DNA of 64,000 nucleotides, taken from the NCBI GenBank assembly GCA_943737045.1, contig CALSFV010000006.1, positions 1,856,212-1,920,211 on the forward strand. Reading direction: 5' to 3'. Source of the DNA: Parapristionchus giblindavisi. Its lineage: Eukaryota; Nematoda; Chromadorea; Rhabditida; Diplogasteridae. This document shows positions 25,751 through 36,780 of this stretch, piece after piece. The position numbers were made by a program, and so were the translations under genes. Position 1 is the stretch's first letter; each line of letters opens with the position of its first letter. The notes under the pieces are model-generated. The model had not been told where the DNA came from. It was given only the letters and a program-made list of their open reading frames with translations, and searched no databases.

Positions 25751-27665
25751 TCTCTCTATCACTACACTTATGATCACAACATACATGCAACCGGCTAGTC
25801 TCTTTCTCTCTCTGCCTTCTGCACTCTCTGTCCTTCTCCCTCTCCTTTTCTCCGCTCTCTCCCTCTCCCTCTTCCTTCTCTCTCCCTCTCCCTCTTCCTC
25901 CGATCTCCCCTCCCCTCCACTCTCTCTTCTCTTTCCTCATATCTTATCATCATATCACGTCTTTCATTGATCCTTGCAGTCACTTACACATTCGAGGTCA
26001 CTTCTCCTCTTTTTATTATATTTGCCATGTGATCATCAATCGATATTCGAATTCAATCTATTTCTGTCATCGTCAAAACAATATCTATCGATACTTGAGT
26101 GAAAATTGTTGTTTGATCGGTCCCATCGCTGTTACTAGAAAGTTCATTTCGATCTCATTTCTTCACTAGAATTCACGTCTGTGTTAGTGAACCTGTTTAT
26201 GTTCTTGCATTACTTTTGAAGTAGACAAAGTATTTAGTGTGATCAGCGGATAATTGATACCATATCCATATAAAGACAACGATCAAAGGATAGACGAAAT
26301 GCCGTTTCATTCTTAATCTGCTAATTCACATTATTGTGATCATCGTTTGTAAAACAAATCATCAAGCGTTTCCATTCCCTTTTATTCAAATAATTCCTTA
26401 CCTGCTTTAACATAGTATCTCTGCTATTTTCGAACTTTCCTCACGTATAATATTCTCTCTCTTTTCTTGTCTACGAAAGAGTGTGACCACTGCAAAGAGC
26501 TTTCAAAGAATTTTCGATATTCCTTTACTTTGTTTCGGTTATTTTCGTTGAGGTTTAATATTAAAATAATAATGTAAATGCTAATGTTTCAGCCACTATG
26601 GAAGAGCCCAGTACCTTCACTAGCTCTCAAGAAAACAAAGCTTCGCCTACTTTTAATCAGTCAAGGTCATTTTAAAATATTTAAAATATAAAAATAAATA
26701 AAGATCACATAAAAACCAAACAAAAGACGATGGTGGCAATTATCCATGTTCCATTACAATATCAAATTCCGTGCCATAGTGTAGTTTTGTTGTTAATCTC
26801 TGTAGAAGGATTGATAACTATGAAACTACAAAGTAACTACATCACACTTTTACATTAACTATAACTCTTTCAAGATATATTCTATCACCCCATAATGATC
26901 AAAGTATCATAGACATTCATTTCATAGTTCATTAAATATATTTATGATCAGGAATTATATTGATATTTACGTAAATAGTCTATTTATTCTGAAGGATTAT
27001 TCACAAGAATGAACGTCTATGATATAGCAATAAATTGAACACAATGAAATCATATAAAGAATTGGTTGAATGTGTTACTATTTTGTTCTATTACGTGCTA
27101 GTTGGTGATACTTTGTACCTATCTCTCTCAATCTCTTTCTTTATTTCTCTATGTCTCCTTCTCTCATTCCCTCCCTCTTCCTCCACTAGTGTCAACTTTA
27201 TACGTGTGCTCAAGTGTGTTTAAATGATGAATAAAGAGATAGAGATACCGAGGTAGAGGGAGAGATAGTAACATAGGTAGAGGTAGAGGGAGGAGGACAG
27301 TTAAAGTGGTCAATAGAATCTGCCTAGAGTTAGGCATAGTGTACGTAGTCTAGTCTTTATTCCACTGCTAATCCGGTTTTGGTCAACATGTATATTCGAA
27401 CATTATAGTGTATTGTTCATCCATGTTTCAAAGTATAATGTTTCAATCAACACTCGAATCTTTGTTCCATATCAGAGAGAATTAAACAACAATATCAAAA
27501 CACAAAATAATAGAAGATAAGAAGAATGGTTGGATACAGATGAGAGGTCACAACTATCCATCAACATTATAACAAAACTGTTATTGATTGTGAGGAGAAA
27601 TGGGGATCATCGACAGGCAAATAACAATACTCAAAAAGAATAAACTTCGAAGTTTATAACTCAAC

Positions 27666-30600
27666 ATGAACCCATACAGCATATTTTTAAAGTTTACAAA
27701 ATTGGATTTTGGAAAATCCAATTCGTTTCAGACAATGTCGTATCTGTTCGGATAAGTCAGATGGAGCCCATTTCGGTGTTGATTCATGTCGAGCTTGTGC
27801 TGCTTTCTTCAGAAGAAGTATCGTTCTCAAAAAGAAATATGTCTGTCGACAAGGAGGCAATAGTTGTAATATAAATAAATGTGAGTTATTTAATAAATAC
27901 CGCAAATTTCGAAAGTGCAAATTTCTTTATCTTATTTTTTTAACTTGTACATATGATGTACAGATTAGAAGATTTAAACATTTGTTTTAATTTCAGCCGT
28001 TCGTTGTATGTGCAGAAAGTGTCGATTCGTCAAATGTCTCCAATGTGGAATGTTACCTGAAAGTGAGCTTTCTAAACTTTAAAATTTTCACTAACATAAG
28101 GCTCCTACAATACTCTAGAAAATCTTGAAATAGGTGTTTATGTTTCAACGGATTAATAATTCAGACGTTCATCAACGTGCTGAACAAGCTCCTCCCTCCG
28201 AGCCTTCCCAACCATCCCCTTCGTCTCCCGCACCGACATCTACCGTAATCGTCCATCCACCAGTGCCGATGATGCCATCGATTAAACCAATCTCACCACT
28301 ACAGTATACCATGAATACGACTACTATTCCTACTGAATTAACTGCATTCTCTCCACCGTTTGCCACTTCCGACGAGATTCTTGTGAGTATATTGATTCTT
28401 TTCGATGGATCAGTACGATAGATTATTCATTGATATTTTAATGACTTTAAATATTTCGATAAAAAATCAATAATTATTAATTTTAAATTTAAGCGACCTA
28501 TGCCTATCCGACCTTCCATCGTGACCGACCATTGTACACTATTGAAAAGGATCAATACCAACTACAAGTAATATCATTCTGTTATGTTATTCATAAAGTC
28601 TTTGACTTCTAATATTTGAAGGTCTTGAAGATTTTGACGTTTTTTTGTTTAAAAAAATCTGTATTATATTGATGTTCATTGATAGATCTATGTAGGTAGG
28701 GAAGAAAACCAAATAGATAGATCCCTCACAACACTTTCATTTCAGTCAAATGACTGCACTTCGTCGTTCCTCAGAACTTGCGCTTTGTCCCACGAACTGT
28801 GTCAAGTCCATCTTCGGAGGCGCCAATGGAGTAAGTCAATATTTATTGACTTTTCTTCAATGTAATTCTTTTAAATCGAATTATAGACAGAAGTATACAA
28901 TTAGAGTTAAAGTAATGAAAGAATGGTTTTAAAGTAGGTTGTGTTAGAAACGAAACTATGTAAAGACTGACTATCTAGAGATAAAAAACGATCCAGTGTT
29001 TCGGCCCTGGTCCTAGACACTGGACCGACCCGTGTGGGATGGGCCTCATCAGTAGGATGACCCACACAGGACAGTTTTCAATAATACGATTTTTCAAAGG
29101 AAAGAAGAAGAACTTAATAAGGTTAAAGAGTGAACGATTAAAAAATTGATTGAGATTTAGCTAATCTAATACTAATATTGTTTACATAAAAGCAAAGATA
29201 CATAATGAGGGAATGATCGTTTGATTGCCATGTCTAAGTAGAGAGAGAGCGCGTCGTATGTGTGAGAGAGTGTGGAGAAGTGAGAGAGCACTAGAGAGTA
29301 CTAGAGATTGATTGGTTGAGCGTGAGATAACTAGTGATCTACCTCTCTACCTATGTTCCTGGCTTGCATGTATGAACTTTGATCTTTGTTTTTACTCTTC
29401 ATCTAAAACTTTTAAACATAGTTCTGCTGTTGTTTTTCCATATTTTCAACTAATTGCCGGGTTTTTATTTAGAACCTTGTAGATTCGCGGTCGAATAATG
29501 TGGAATGGGTATTCTCTTTTATAGAAATATTCAAATAATGACTTAACTCTTTCTTTAAAACAGACAAAATTAGATGAATTACGATAAACTCGAAGTATTT
29601 CGCCCGATAATGTGTTCAAACCAATATACATTGGAATGTTTGAGTGATAGTGTGGATATCTAATGACTTCAAAACTGTAGTCATCCGTCTTGTTGTAGAG
29701 TTTAGTAGTCGCTCTTCCATTGGACAATTCTATGCTGAGATCCAAAAATGCACATTTATTAGCTTCACTATTTGTTTGTTCTAAAGTTAAGGACGGATGG
29801 TACATTTCTTTCGTCATTTCAATAAACTTTGAGGTATTCTCCGATATATGCAAAAGATCATCTATGTATCTATATGTCTTATTTAATGAGTACGCTAGTG
29901 GATGATTCATTTTTACTTTCTTCTGTATATATTGGAACTCCATCGATGCTAGCGTAAGATCAGCTATCTGACAAGGGAAGTCTTTTATGTCTCAGTGAGA
30001 CTTTTGAACAAGAGTATTTTTTCTCGATAGGTAAAGGCAAGATATGGTAGGAGCCAAAAAACTAGATGCAGCCAGGTAATTTCAGATTTTATATAATTAA
30101 TTGAAGTTTGTGAAAAAAATTCTTCATTTTTTGAAGAAAAAAACGCATTGTGTAGGCGACAAGAAGTGTATGAAACAAGGCACTCCTGAAAGAACATATA
30201 CAACATGGCGGTGTGGTGTAGTGGTAATGTGTGCTCTTCCAGATCAGGATGTGGTTGGTTCGAATACATCTATAGACATTTTACTTTTGCTCATTTTTAT
30301 CAGCTTCGGACTTGAATTTCGATCGCAAAAATTAAAAAAAAAATTTTTTTATTTTATTCTCTACTTGCAAAACGTTTGGGCGTGCTCAAGATGACATCTC
30401 TTATCTACCACCAGATCAAATCCCCTCTTTTCCATGCATCTCACAAATATGCCTTTGCCAAGTCTGGATATATCTGGATATACCACATTCCCACGCTACC
30501 ATTGTTGTTGAAATACTACTTGGCATGTATAATTTTAATAATTTGTCATGTTCAAAAAAATTTCGTAGAAGATATTAGATGCTAAATATATCGGAAATAA

Positions 30601-33600
30601 TGAAAAAAGTTAACGGAATAGGAGAAAAGTGCACGAAAAGTAGAGAATAAAATGAAAAAAAAATTTATTTTTTAAAATTTTTCGATCGAAAGTAAGTCCG
30701 AAGCTGATAAAAATGAGCAAAAGTAAAATGTCTATAGATGTATTCGAACCAACCACTATCCTGATCTGGAAGAGCACACATTACCACTACACCACACCGC
30801 CATGTTGTATATGTTCTTTCAGGAGTGCCTTGTTTCATACACTTCTTGTCGCCTGCACAGTGCGTTTTTTCTTCAAAAAATGAAGAATTTTTTCACAAAC
30901 TTCAATTAATTATATAAAATCTGAAATTACCTGGCTGCATCTAGTTTTTTTGGCTCCTACCATATCTGGCCTTTACCTATCGGGAAAAAATACTCTTGTT
31001 CAAAAGTCTCACTGAGACATAAAAGACTTCCCTTGTGAGGTGAAGCGTTGTTTCCCTGCGGAATGCCTTTATTTTGCTTATAATATACTCCTCCATAGTA
31101 TGCGTAGCTATTATTTAATATATATTCCAAAATAAGTTTTATATCATTTTTATGGTAGGATTTGCCAGATATGGAGCTATTTGTTTTGTCGTATCTGATA
31201 TAATTTCCTTTAATTACAATGTATTCTGAATTAGAATTTTTAAATAAAAGATCAATAAGGAAGAATATGTTCTGGCGTACTATCTTATGAGGAAGATTCG
31301 TAAAGAGGGATGCAAAATCGGCGCAAAAGATTTCAGTTTTCTTGTTATTGATTGATTGAACATTATGTATAACTTTAAACGAATTCTGAATGGTAAAATA
31401 ATTATTGATTTTATTATGTCCAGTTATTGTTTTACAGTATCTTCTAAAATGATTTTGTAAAAATTTTAGTATCTTTTGTAGTTGTATAGATACTGGTTTA
31501 AGGCTACTGTTATATGCTCCTGTTATAAACCTGAACTTAATAGGATTCTTATGCATTTTTGGAATTCCGTAAATACGTGGTAAACTAGCATTTTCGATTT
31601 GTTGTAGATTGAAGTTCTTTAAAAATTGTGTATGTTCTTTTATTTTTGCATCTTTATCAAAGCTATTAATTGGTTCATACGTATTTTCACCATTATTCTT
31701 ATTATTTAAGTGACTATATTCATGATTTTAGTCATTTGATCTTTGATCTCTTTGTTATGATATTCCTTCTTTCAGGAGATCCGTTCGTGTACGTTTGGTC
31801 TCCTCGATCGGATAATGAAGGCCGCTGTACCCATCGCTGCTGACTTCTGTAATACAACTTTCCCTGATTTCGCGAGATTGGAACAAGATGATAAGGTCGG
31901 ATTTATTTTGATATGATATCGGGATTATTTATTGTTTGTCAAACTTTATTTTTGTGAAGTCATTCATCATGTGGTAAACAACATTATATGTATGAAAGAA
32001 ATATTATGTACTATGCTTATTACATCAAAACTGTCAGTTACAAAATGAATCATCGAAGATCCATATCACAATCTTCGCATAATATTTTTGGCATGGTGTT
32101 GCTATTTGATAACGAGAATTGAAAATCGGAAGAAAATGGAAATTTTTAAAAAGTTAGAAATATTATTTGCGACAATTTTTTTTTCTGAAAACAAATCTCT
32201 TGTGTTTCAGTGGATTCTGTTTCGTAACTTCATTGGGATTATCTTCCATTTTGAATGTGGATTGAGAACAGCAACGAATGGATTGAGAGAAACACGGAAA
32301 CGGTTTGTTAAGAGACCTGCTCGGTAAGACTCGAGCATTTTGACCCCCTGCCGGACATTCGCGAGGACTTTCGATCTGGGCCTCTATACTTTCATCATAG
32401 ACACATACCGGGGGGAGACCGATGAAAGTTATAGTGAAAATGCCCTTGGGCTCAAACCCGGCTCACATATGATTCATAAAATAAAAAATTGAAAAATTCA
32501 TATCTTCTCAGTCATGATAGCTAGGAATTTTATTTCTTTTTATTAGTGAATAACATGTCATGCACTCTTACAAACACAGCTGAACAGCAATATCATATCG
32601 TTTTGAATATGTTTTTTTCGTGTCTGATTTTCAGATTTTTTTTCTTCTATCCTCGTTGAAGAGATACTGCAAAAAAATTCATAGTGCATATTGTAGCCCT
32701 GACGATTATGTACATGGTGGTCATCTTCCCTTGGCCAGCCAGTTTGTCATAAGCCTCGAGAATTGCAACTGAATGTGAGATATGTGCAAATTTCAAAAAT
32801 CGAAAATTAAATTTCTTGAAATTCGCAAGAGTAAGAGGTAGCTTTATTATGTCATTTTACTCGTAGTGATGAGCGTACATAGGAAAAATATACAAATAGA
32901 CTCGGACTACATTTTAAAAAAATTAAGAAAAATAATTATTTTATTTTTATTTTTTCAACTCCCACATTCAGTCGACCGTCAAGGCAAGTTGATTCATAGG
33001 GCTGATGGTGACTGATGCATGTGCGTTTGCAGAGACGACTGATACGTGAAGAATCGTCGTTTCGCAGATCTCGAATTTATTTTTTTATTTATCAAACTTG
33101 AATATTTATATGTTTCTTTCATATAAATCGGTTGGAAGGTAGCGTACTGCATCCAAAGCAATACCATTTCTATCAGTAGGAGTATACGGTATTGAACTAC
33201 TGTAATCGCCAGAAATCGCGAACTGATTTTTTTCAGTCGACCTATGATTCTCAACCATGACCCCCGGTAATGCACGCACCTGAATTTTCCGAGAATCTCA
33301 CCACATTATTATAGGATACGGTAGCTAGATTACGATAATTCGAGCTATGGTATCCATAAAAATAAAAGTTGGCCCACTGTTGATATAATGCTTAATAATA
33401 TTTGGTCTGGGATCATCATGAATTTTTCGACCTCAGCCATTCTCAACCATGAACCCGGGGTCATGGTTGAGAATCATACGTCGACTGAAAAAAAATCAGT
33501 TCGCGATTTCTGGCGATTACAGTTGTTCAATACCGTATACTCCTACTGATAGAAATGGTATAGCTTTGGATGCAGTACGCTACCTTCCAACCGATTTATA

Positions 33601-36124
33601 TGAAGGAAACATATTCAAGTTTGATAAATAAAAAAATAAATTCGAGATCTGCGAAACGACGATTCTTCACGTGGCAGTCGTCTCTGCAAACGCACATGCA
33701 TCAGTCACCATCAGCCCTATGAATCAACTTGCCTTGACGGTCGACTGAATGTGGGAGTTGAAAAAATAAAAATAAAATAATTATTTTTCTCAATTTTTTT
33801 AAAATGTAGTCCGAGTCTATTTGTATATTTTTCCTATGTACGCTCATCACTACGAGTAAAATGACATAATAAAGCTACCTCTTACTCTTGCGAATTTCAA
33901 GAAATTTAATTTTCGATTTTTGAAATTTGCACATATCTCACATTCAGTTGCAATTCTCGAGGCTTATGACAAACTGGCTGGCCAAGGGAAGATGACCACC
34001 ATGTGCATAATCGTCAGGGCTACAATATGCACTATGAATTTTCTTGCAGTATCTCTTCAACGAGGATAGAAGAAAAAAATCTGAAAATCAGACACGAAAA
34101 AACATATTCAAAACGATATGATATTGCTGTTCAGCTGTGTTTGTAAGAGTGCATGACATGTTATTCACTAATAAAAAGAAATAAAATTCCTAGCTATCAT
34201 GATTGAGAAGATATCAATTTTTCAATTTTTCAATTAATGTGACATATTTGAGCCGGGTTTGAGCCAAAGGGCATTTTCTCTATAACTTTCATCGGTCTCC
34301 CCCCGGTATGTGTCTATGATGAAAGTATTGAGGCCCAGATCAAAATTCCTCGCGAATGTCCGGACCATGCTCGAGTCTTACCGAGCCGGTCTCTTAAACG
34401 TTACCTGTGAATTAACAAACATAAGTTTTACTAAATCTTGTGTGTCTAAATCAGGGCTGTGCATTTTTCGTTTTTCGTTTTTTTCGGTTTTTTCGTATTT
34501 TTCGGGTTTTCTCGAAAAACTTTTCGACGAAAAATTTTTCGAAAAAAATTCGAAAAAATCGAAAAATGTTGTTACGTAAAAAGGCAAAAAATTTCAAAAA
34601 TTTAAGACATTTTAACAAAATTTCAAATTTGGAGACAACAATTACGCTTTCACTTGAGTAAAAAATGTATATTTTATCATGTAAGCAGCTTCAATCAAGA
34701 ATCACACCGTTGTAATTCTTACATTTCTATTTTATCGATATTAAAATTTAGCGAATTGATGTTTTGAAGGAGAAAACATTGTTTAAACTTTTTTTCGAAT
34801 TTTTCGGATTTTTCGAAAAAAAAACTCGAAAATTTTCGTTTTTCGAATTTTTTTCGAAATATTTTTTTCGCACAGCCCTGGTCTAAATCTTTGATCTTTA
34901 TCTATCCGATGCTATGTAATTGAAAATTGCTTCGAATGTGTTCTAAAGGAGTTTAAAATATTGATTGTTTCATATCGATTCTTAATCCATATTCCTTACA
35001 GACAATTGACCGTCACTACATACATCGACATGGAAAGACACGAAGAATTCTTCACGAAGAGTGATCCACCAATTGAGATCAGTGTCGAAGCAAGAAAGTC
35101 TGCCAATATTGATTGCTATCATCTCTATGAAAATGCAAATAAAAACTCTCCTCAATTCCCATCAATTCAACTTTTGTAGTCCATAATTTGATCTGTACAT
35201 TAGGAAAACGTAATCATTCTCCGTATGTAACTGTGGCACCTGTCAGAAAAGATATCCTAGGAAACGGTTAAATATCATACATGAATCTATCGATATCAAT
35301 CTTTCACTTACAGTATCGTATTGGATCGATCAGAGTGTCCGGGTGCCCATCGATTACTCGATCTCATCTACAAACTACAAATGTCCGATCTCGAGATAGC
35401 TGCCTTCATTGGATTGTGTCTATGGTCGCCTAGTGAGTTTATTGATTTTCAATACGTATTGATTGATTTGATCTGCCCTGATTTTCGGTGAATGAAAATC
35501 GATGAAATAAAAATATGGAGAGAAAAAAAACAGTAGTCTGAAATAGATTTTCACTTTTCATTGGAAAATATATAAAAGATACTAGATAAAATGAATACTG
35601 ATGATCATTCATGTAATACTGTGAACTATTTACTGTAATGATTCTATCAGGTATATCAGCAGTGAATGAGGAAGTCCATGCTATTTGTGTCGCATCTAGA
35701 GAGGCCATATTCCGAGATCTCCATTCCTACTATAGGTATGCAAATTTTTTAGCGATACAATTTGTAAGCATTTCGAGCGTGATTTATTTCAAAGTATCTG
35801 ATTTGACGTATTGCACCTATTAAAAACATAAGAAAATTAGTTGAAACTTAACTGCTTCTTGTTTACAGATATATCATGCATCTCGATGAATATGCTGTTC
35901 GTCTCGGTGATCTCATGGGACTCTTTGCCAATATTCAGGTAACTTCCGAAAGATCAAAGATCAAATATTACCAATTAATAATTTATACAATGTAATACGA
36001 TTCAATCAAAATATCTGATCAATTTCAGACTCAAACACAAAAGATGCGTGAAGAGATGGAGTTATTTTCACTCTTTGATGTATTCGAGAAAGAAAGCTTC
36101 GTGTACAATCTACTCAAGATCTAA
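27666..36124 (+). CDS. Nuclear hormone receptor (nematode NHR family), gene 1
   Basis: About 438 aa in 13 exons: tentative first exon 27666-27691 (leaves a 40-nt intron), then 27732-27880, 27997-28062, 28165-28382, 28494-28567, 28746-28830, 31776-31895, 32211-32323, 35002-35097 (or to 35175), 35314-35432, 35651-35735, 35869-35938, 36029-36124. The DNA-binding domain has finger 1 CRICSDKSDGAHFG and P-box CRACAAFFRR. Finger 2 keeps all four cysteines (C-x6-C-x9-C-x2-C), followed by CRFVKCLQCGMLPE. Then come a Pro/Ser-rich hinge and a ligand-binding domain with WILFRNF, a conserved LCLWSP and a final ELFSLFDVF helix. It should be a nuclear, ligand- or constitutively-acting transcription factor. 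The 28831-31775 intron carries an antisense reverse transcriptase relic. Exon 8 (32211-32323) runs into a TTAA palindrome that appears to provide its 5' splice site. Confidence 0.82.
28986..29073 (-). other. Hammerhead-like core motif (degenerate)
   Basis: On the minus strand CTGATGAGGCCC (complement of 29042-29053) and GGGCCGAAAC (complement of 28998-29007) pair as GGCCC/GGGCC, giving the CUGAUGA - stem II - GAAA order of a hammerhead ribozyme. The internal loop has its own GGTCC/GGACC hairpin. I could not build convincing stems I and III with a UH cleavage site, so this is a motif match only. It lies downstream of, and in the same orientation as, the reverse transcriptase relic; hammerheads are known in Penelope-like retroelements. 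Confidence 0.3.
30207..30275 (+). other. tRNA-like sequence in left foldback arm
   Basis: A box TGGTGTAGTGG (30214-30224, perfect match to the consensus) and B box GGTTCGAATAC (30257-30267, one mismatch) are spaced as in tRNA genes. The anticodon arm does not fold well, so it is tRNA-derived. An inverted copy lies in the right arm at about 30737-30805. Confidence 0.6.
30737..30805 (-). other. tRNA-like sequence in right foldback arm
   Basis: Inverted copy of the 30207-30275 sequence, with the A box and B box both retained. Confidence 0.6.
32312..34393. mobile_element. 2.1-kb palindromic transposon at TTAA, inserted in an NHR exon
   Basis: The ends GAGACCTGCTCGGTAAGACT and its inverted counterpart ...CTTACCGAGCCGGTCTC are flanked by TTAA on both sides (32308-32311, 34394-34397). 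The arms are about 950 bp and highly similar around a unique centre (about 33275-33445). No transposase-like frame is visible. The element entered the coding sequence of NHR exon 8. Its terminal repeat contains CTCG|GTAAGA, an excellent 5' splice site. The same tip is found in the 51959-54724 element. Confidence 0.85.
34452..34880. mobile_element. hAT-like MITE with CAGGGCTGTGC ends
   Basis: The termini CAGGGCTGTGC and GCACAGCCCTG lie between perfect 8-bp duplications GTCTAAAT (34444-34451, 34881-34888). The interior is TTTTTCG-rich like the 6747-7179 copy. It sits in an NHR intron. Confidence 0.9.
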
Positions 36125-36760
36125 TATAAGTTCCACCTTCTAATGACTCCGCCCACAATATGCTCCGCCCACAGGGATTCTCACTCACTTTCCATTCCAA
36201 ATGAAGACAATACTATCGATTGTATATCAATCATTGTTCTCCTACCTCATCTCTTCACTCCTGTGATATCAATTGATCTTTTATCCGGTTACACACGATA
36301 TAGTTATAAGTCATACGATAAATGACCTTGTTTGTTTCAATATTGATTGTACCACGACACATTGTTAATCACTATTTCACACATAAAAATCGTAAAATAA
36401 AATATTGAGCTCTAGAGAAATGAAGAAATAAAGTCCTAATTTTTCAAAACGTGTTCAAAAGACAACTGTAGCCTGGGAAGAGTGACACTTATTTCCTCAG
36501 TACTTCATCATGTTTTATTTGTGATTTTTAGTATTTAAACAAACAATAATAATAAAATATAATAGCAAAAATAATAATAAAATAAAGAAAGAAAACAAGA
36601 AAGTATAAAGTATGACACATTCCAGTTCATATGTGAACTACCGTAATTGAGTGGACATACGATGTCCGGAAGAATTTCAGACGTCTGTCAATTTCTCTCT
36701 ATTTGCTTCGATTTTCTTGATTAATTTCGGCAATTTTATTATTGTTTAATATCTATTCGC

Positions 36761-36780
36761 TTTCAGATCTTCCGGCGGAA
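36761..36780 (+). promoter_or_regulatory. Possible trans-splice acceptor before the SET gene
   Basis: CGCTTTCAG ends at 36766, 14 nt before the ATG at 36781. No upstream exon fits, so a spliced-leader acceptor is likely in a nematode. It also supports the chosen start. The distance from the upstream NHR stop is about 650 bp. Confidence 0.45.

Larger units (their letters stand above)
21643..27665. other. Gene-poor 6-kb stretch
   Basis: No gene supported. It holds imperfect CTCTCCATCTCT repeats (about 25003-25160), CT-rich microsatellites (25606-25750 and 25800-25930) and AT-rich unique sequence. A slightly GC-richer patch at about 22243-22325 is open in more than one frame but has no splice partners or known motif. 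Confidence 0.35.
29972..31035. mobile_element. Foldback transposon carrying tRNA-like arms, inserted in the RT
   Basis: The termini CAAGGGAAGTC and GACTTCCCTTG lie between TCA duplications (read as TGA on the plus strand, 29969-29971 and 31036-31038). The arms are about 370 bp and nearly identical, with a short AT-rich centre around 30350-30660. Each arm carries one tRNA-like sequence. There is no transposase, so it is non-autonomous. It shares the CAAGG tip, the TCA duplication and the ACCTCAGAT target with the 44000-45367 element. Its insertion breaks the RT reading frame exactly. Confidence 0.88.
29446..31727 (-). pseudogene. Broken reverse transcriptase, split by a foldback transposon
   Basis: Two halves of one RT domain lie antisense in an NHR intron. 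The N-terminal half (31727-31039) contains PRIYGIPKMHKNP, DFASLFTNLPH and GIPQGNNASP. The C-terminal half (29968-29446) contains QIADLTLAS, the catalytic YIDD and a KLYNKTDDYSFEVIRYPH block. Removing the 1064-bp foldback and one copy of its TCA target joins the halves in frame between ...NASP and QIAD.... The 5' part is truncated and there is no endonuclease domain in view. The element class is uncertain (non-LTR or Penelope-like). It is dead because of the insertion and the truncation. Confidence 0.8.
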
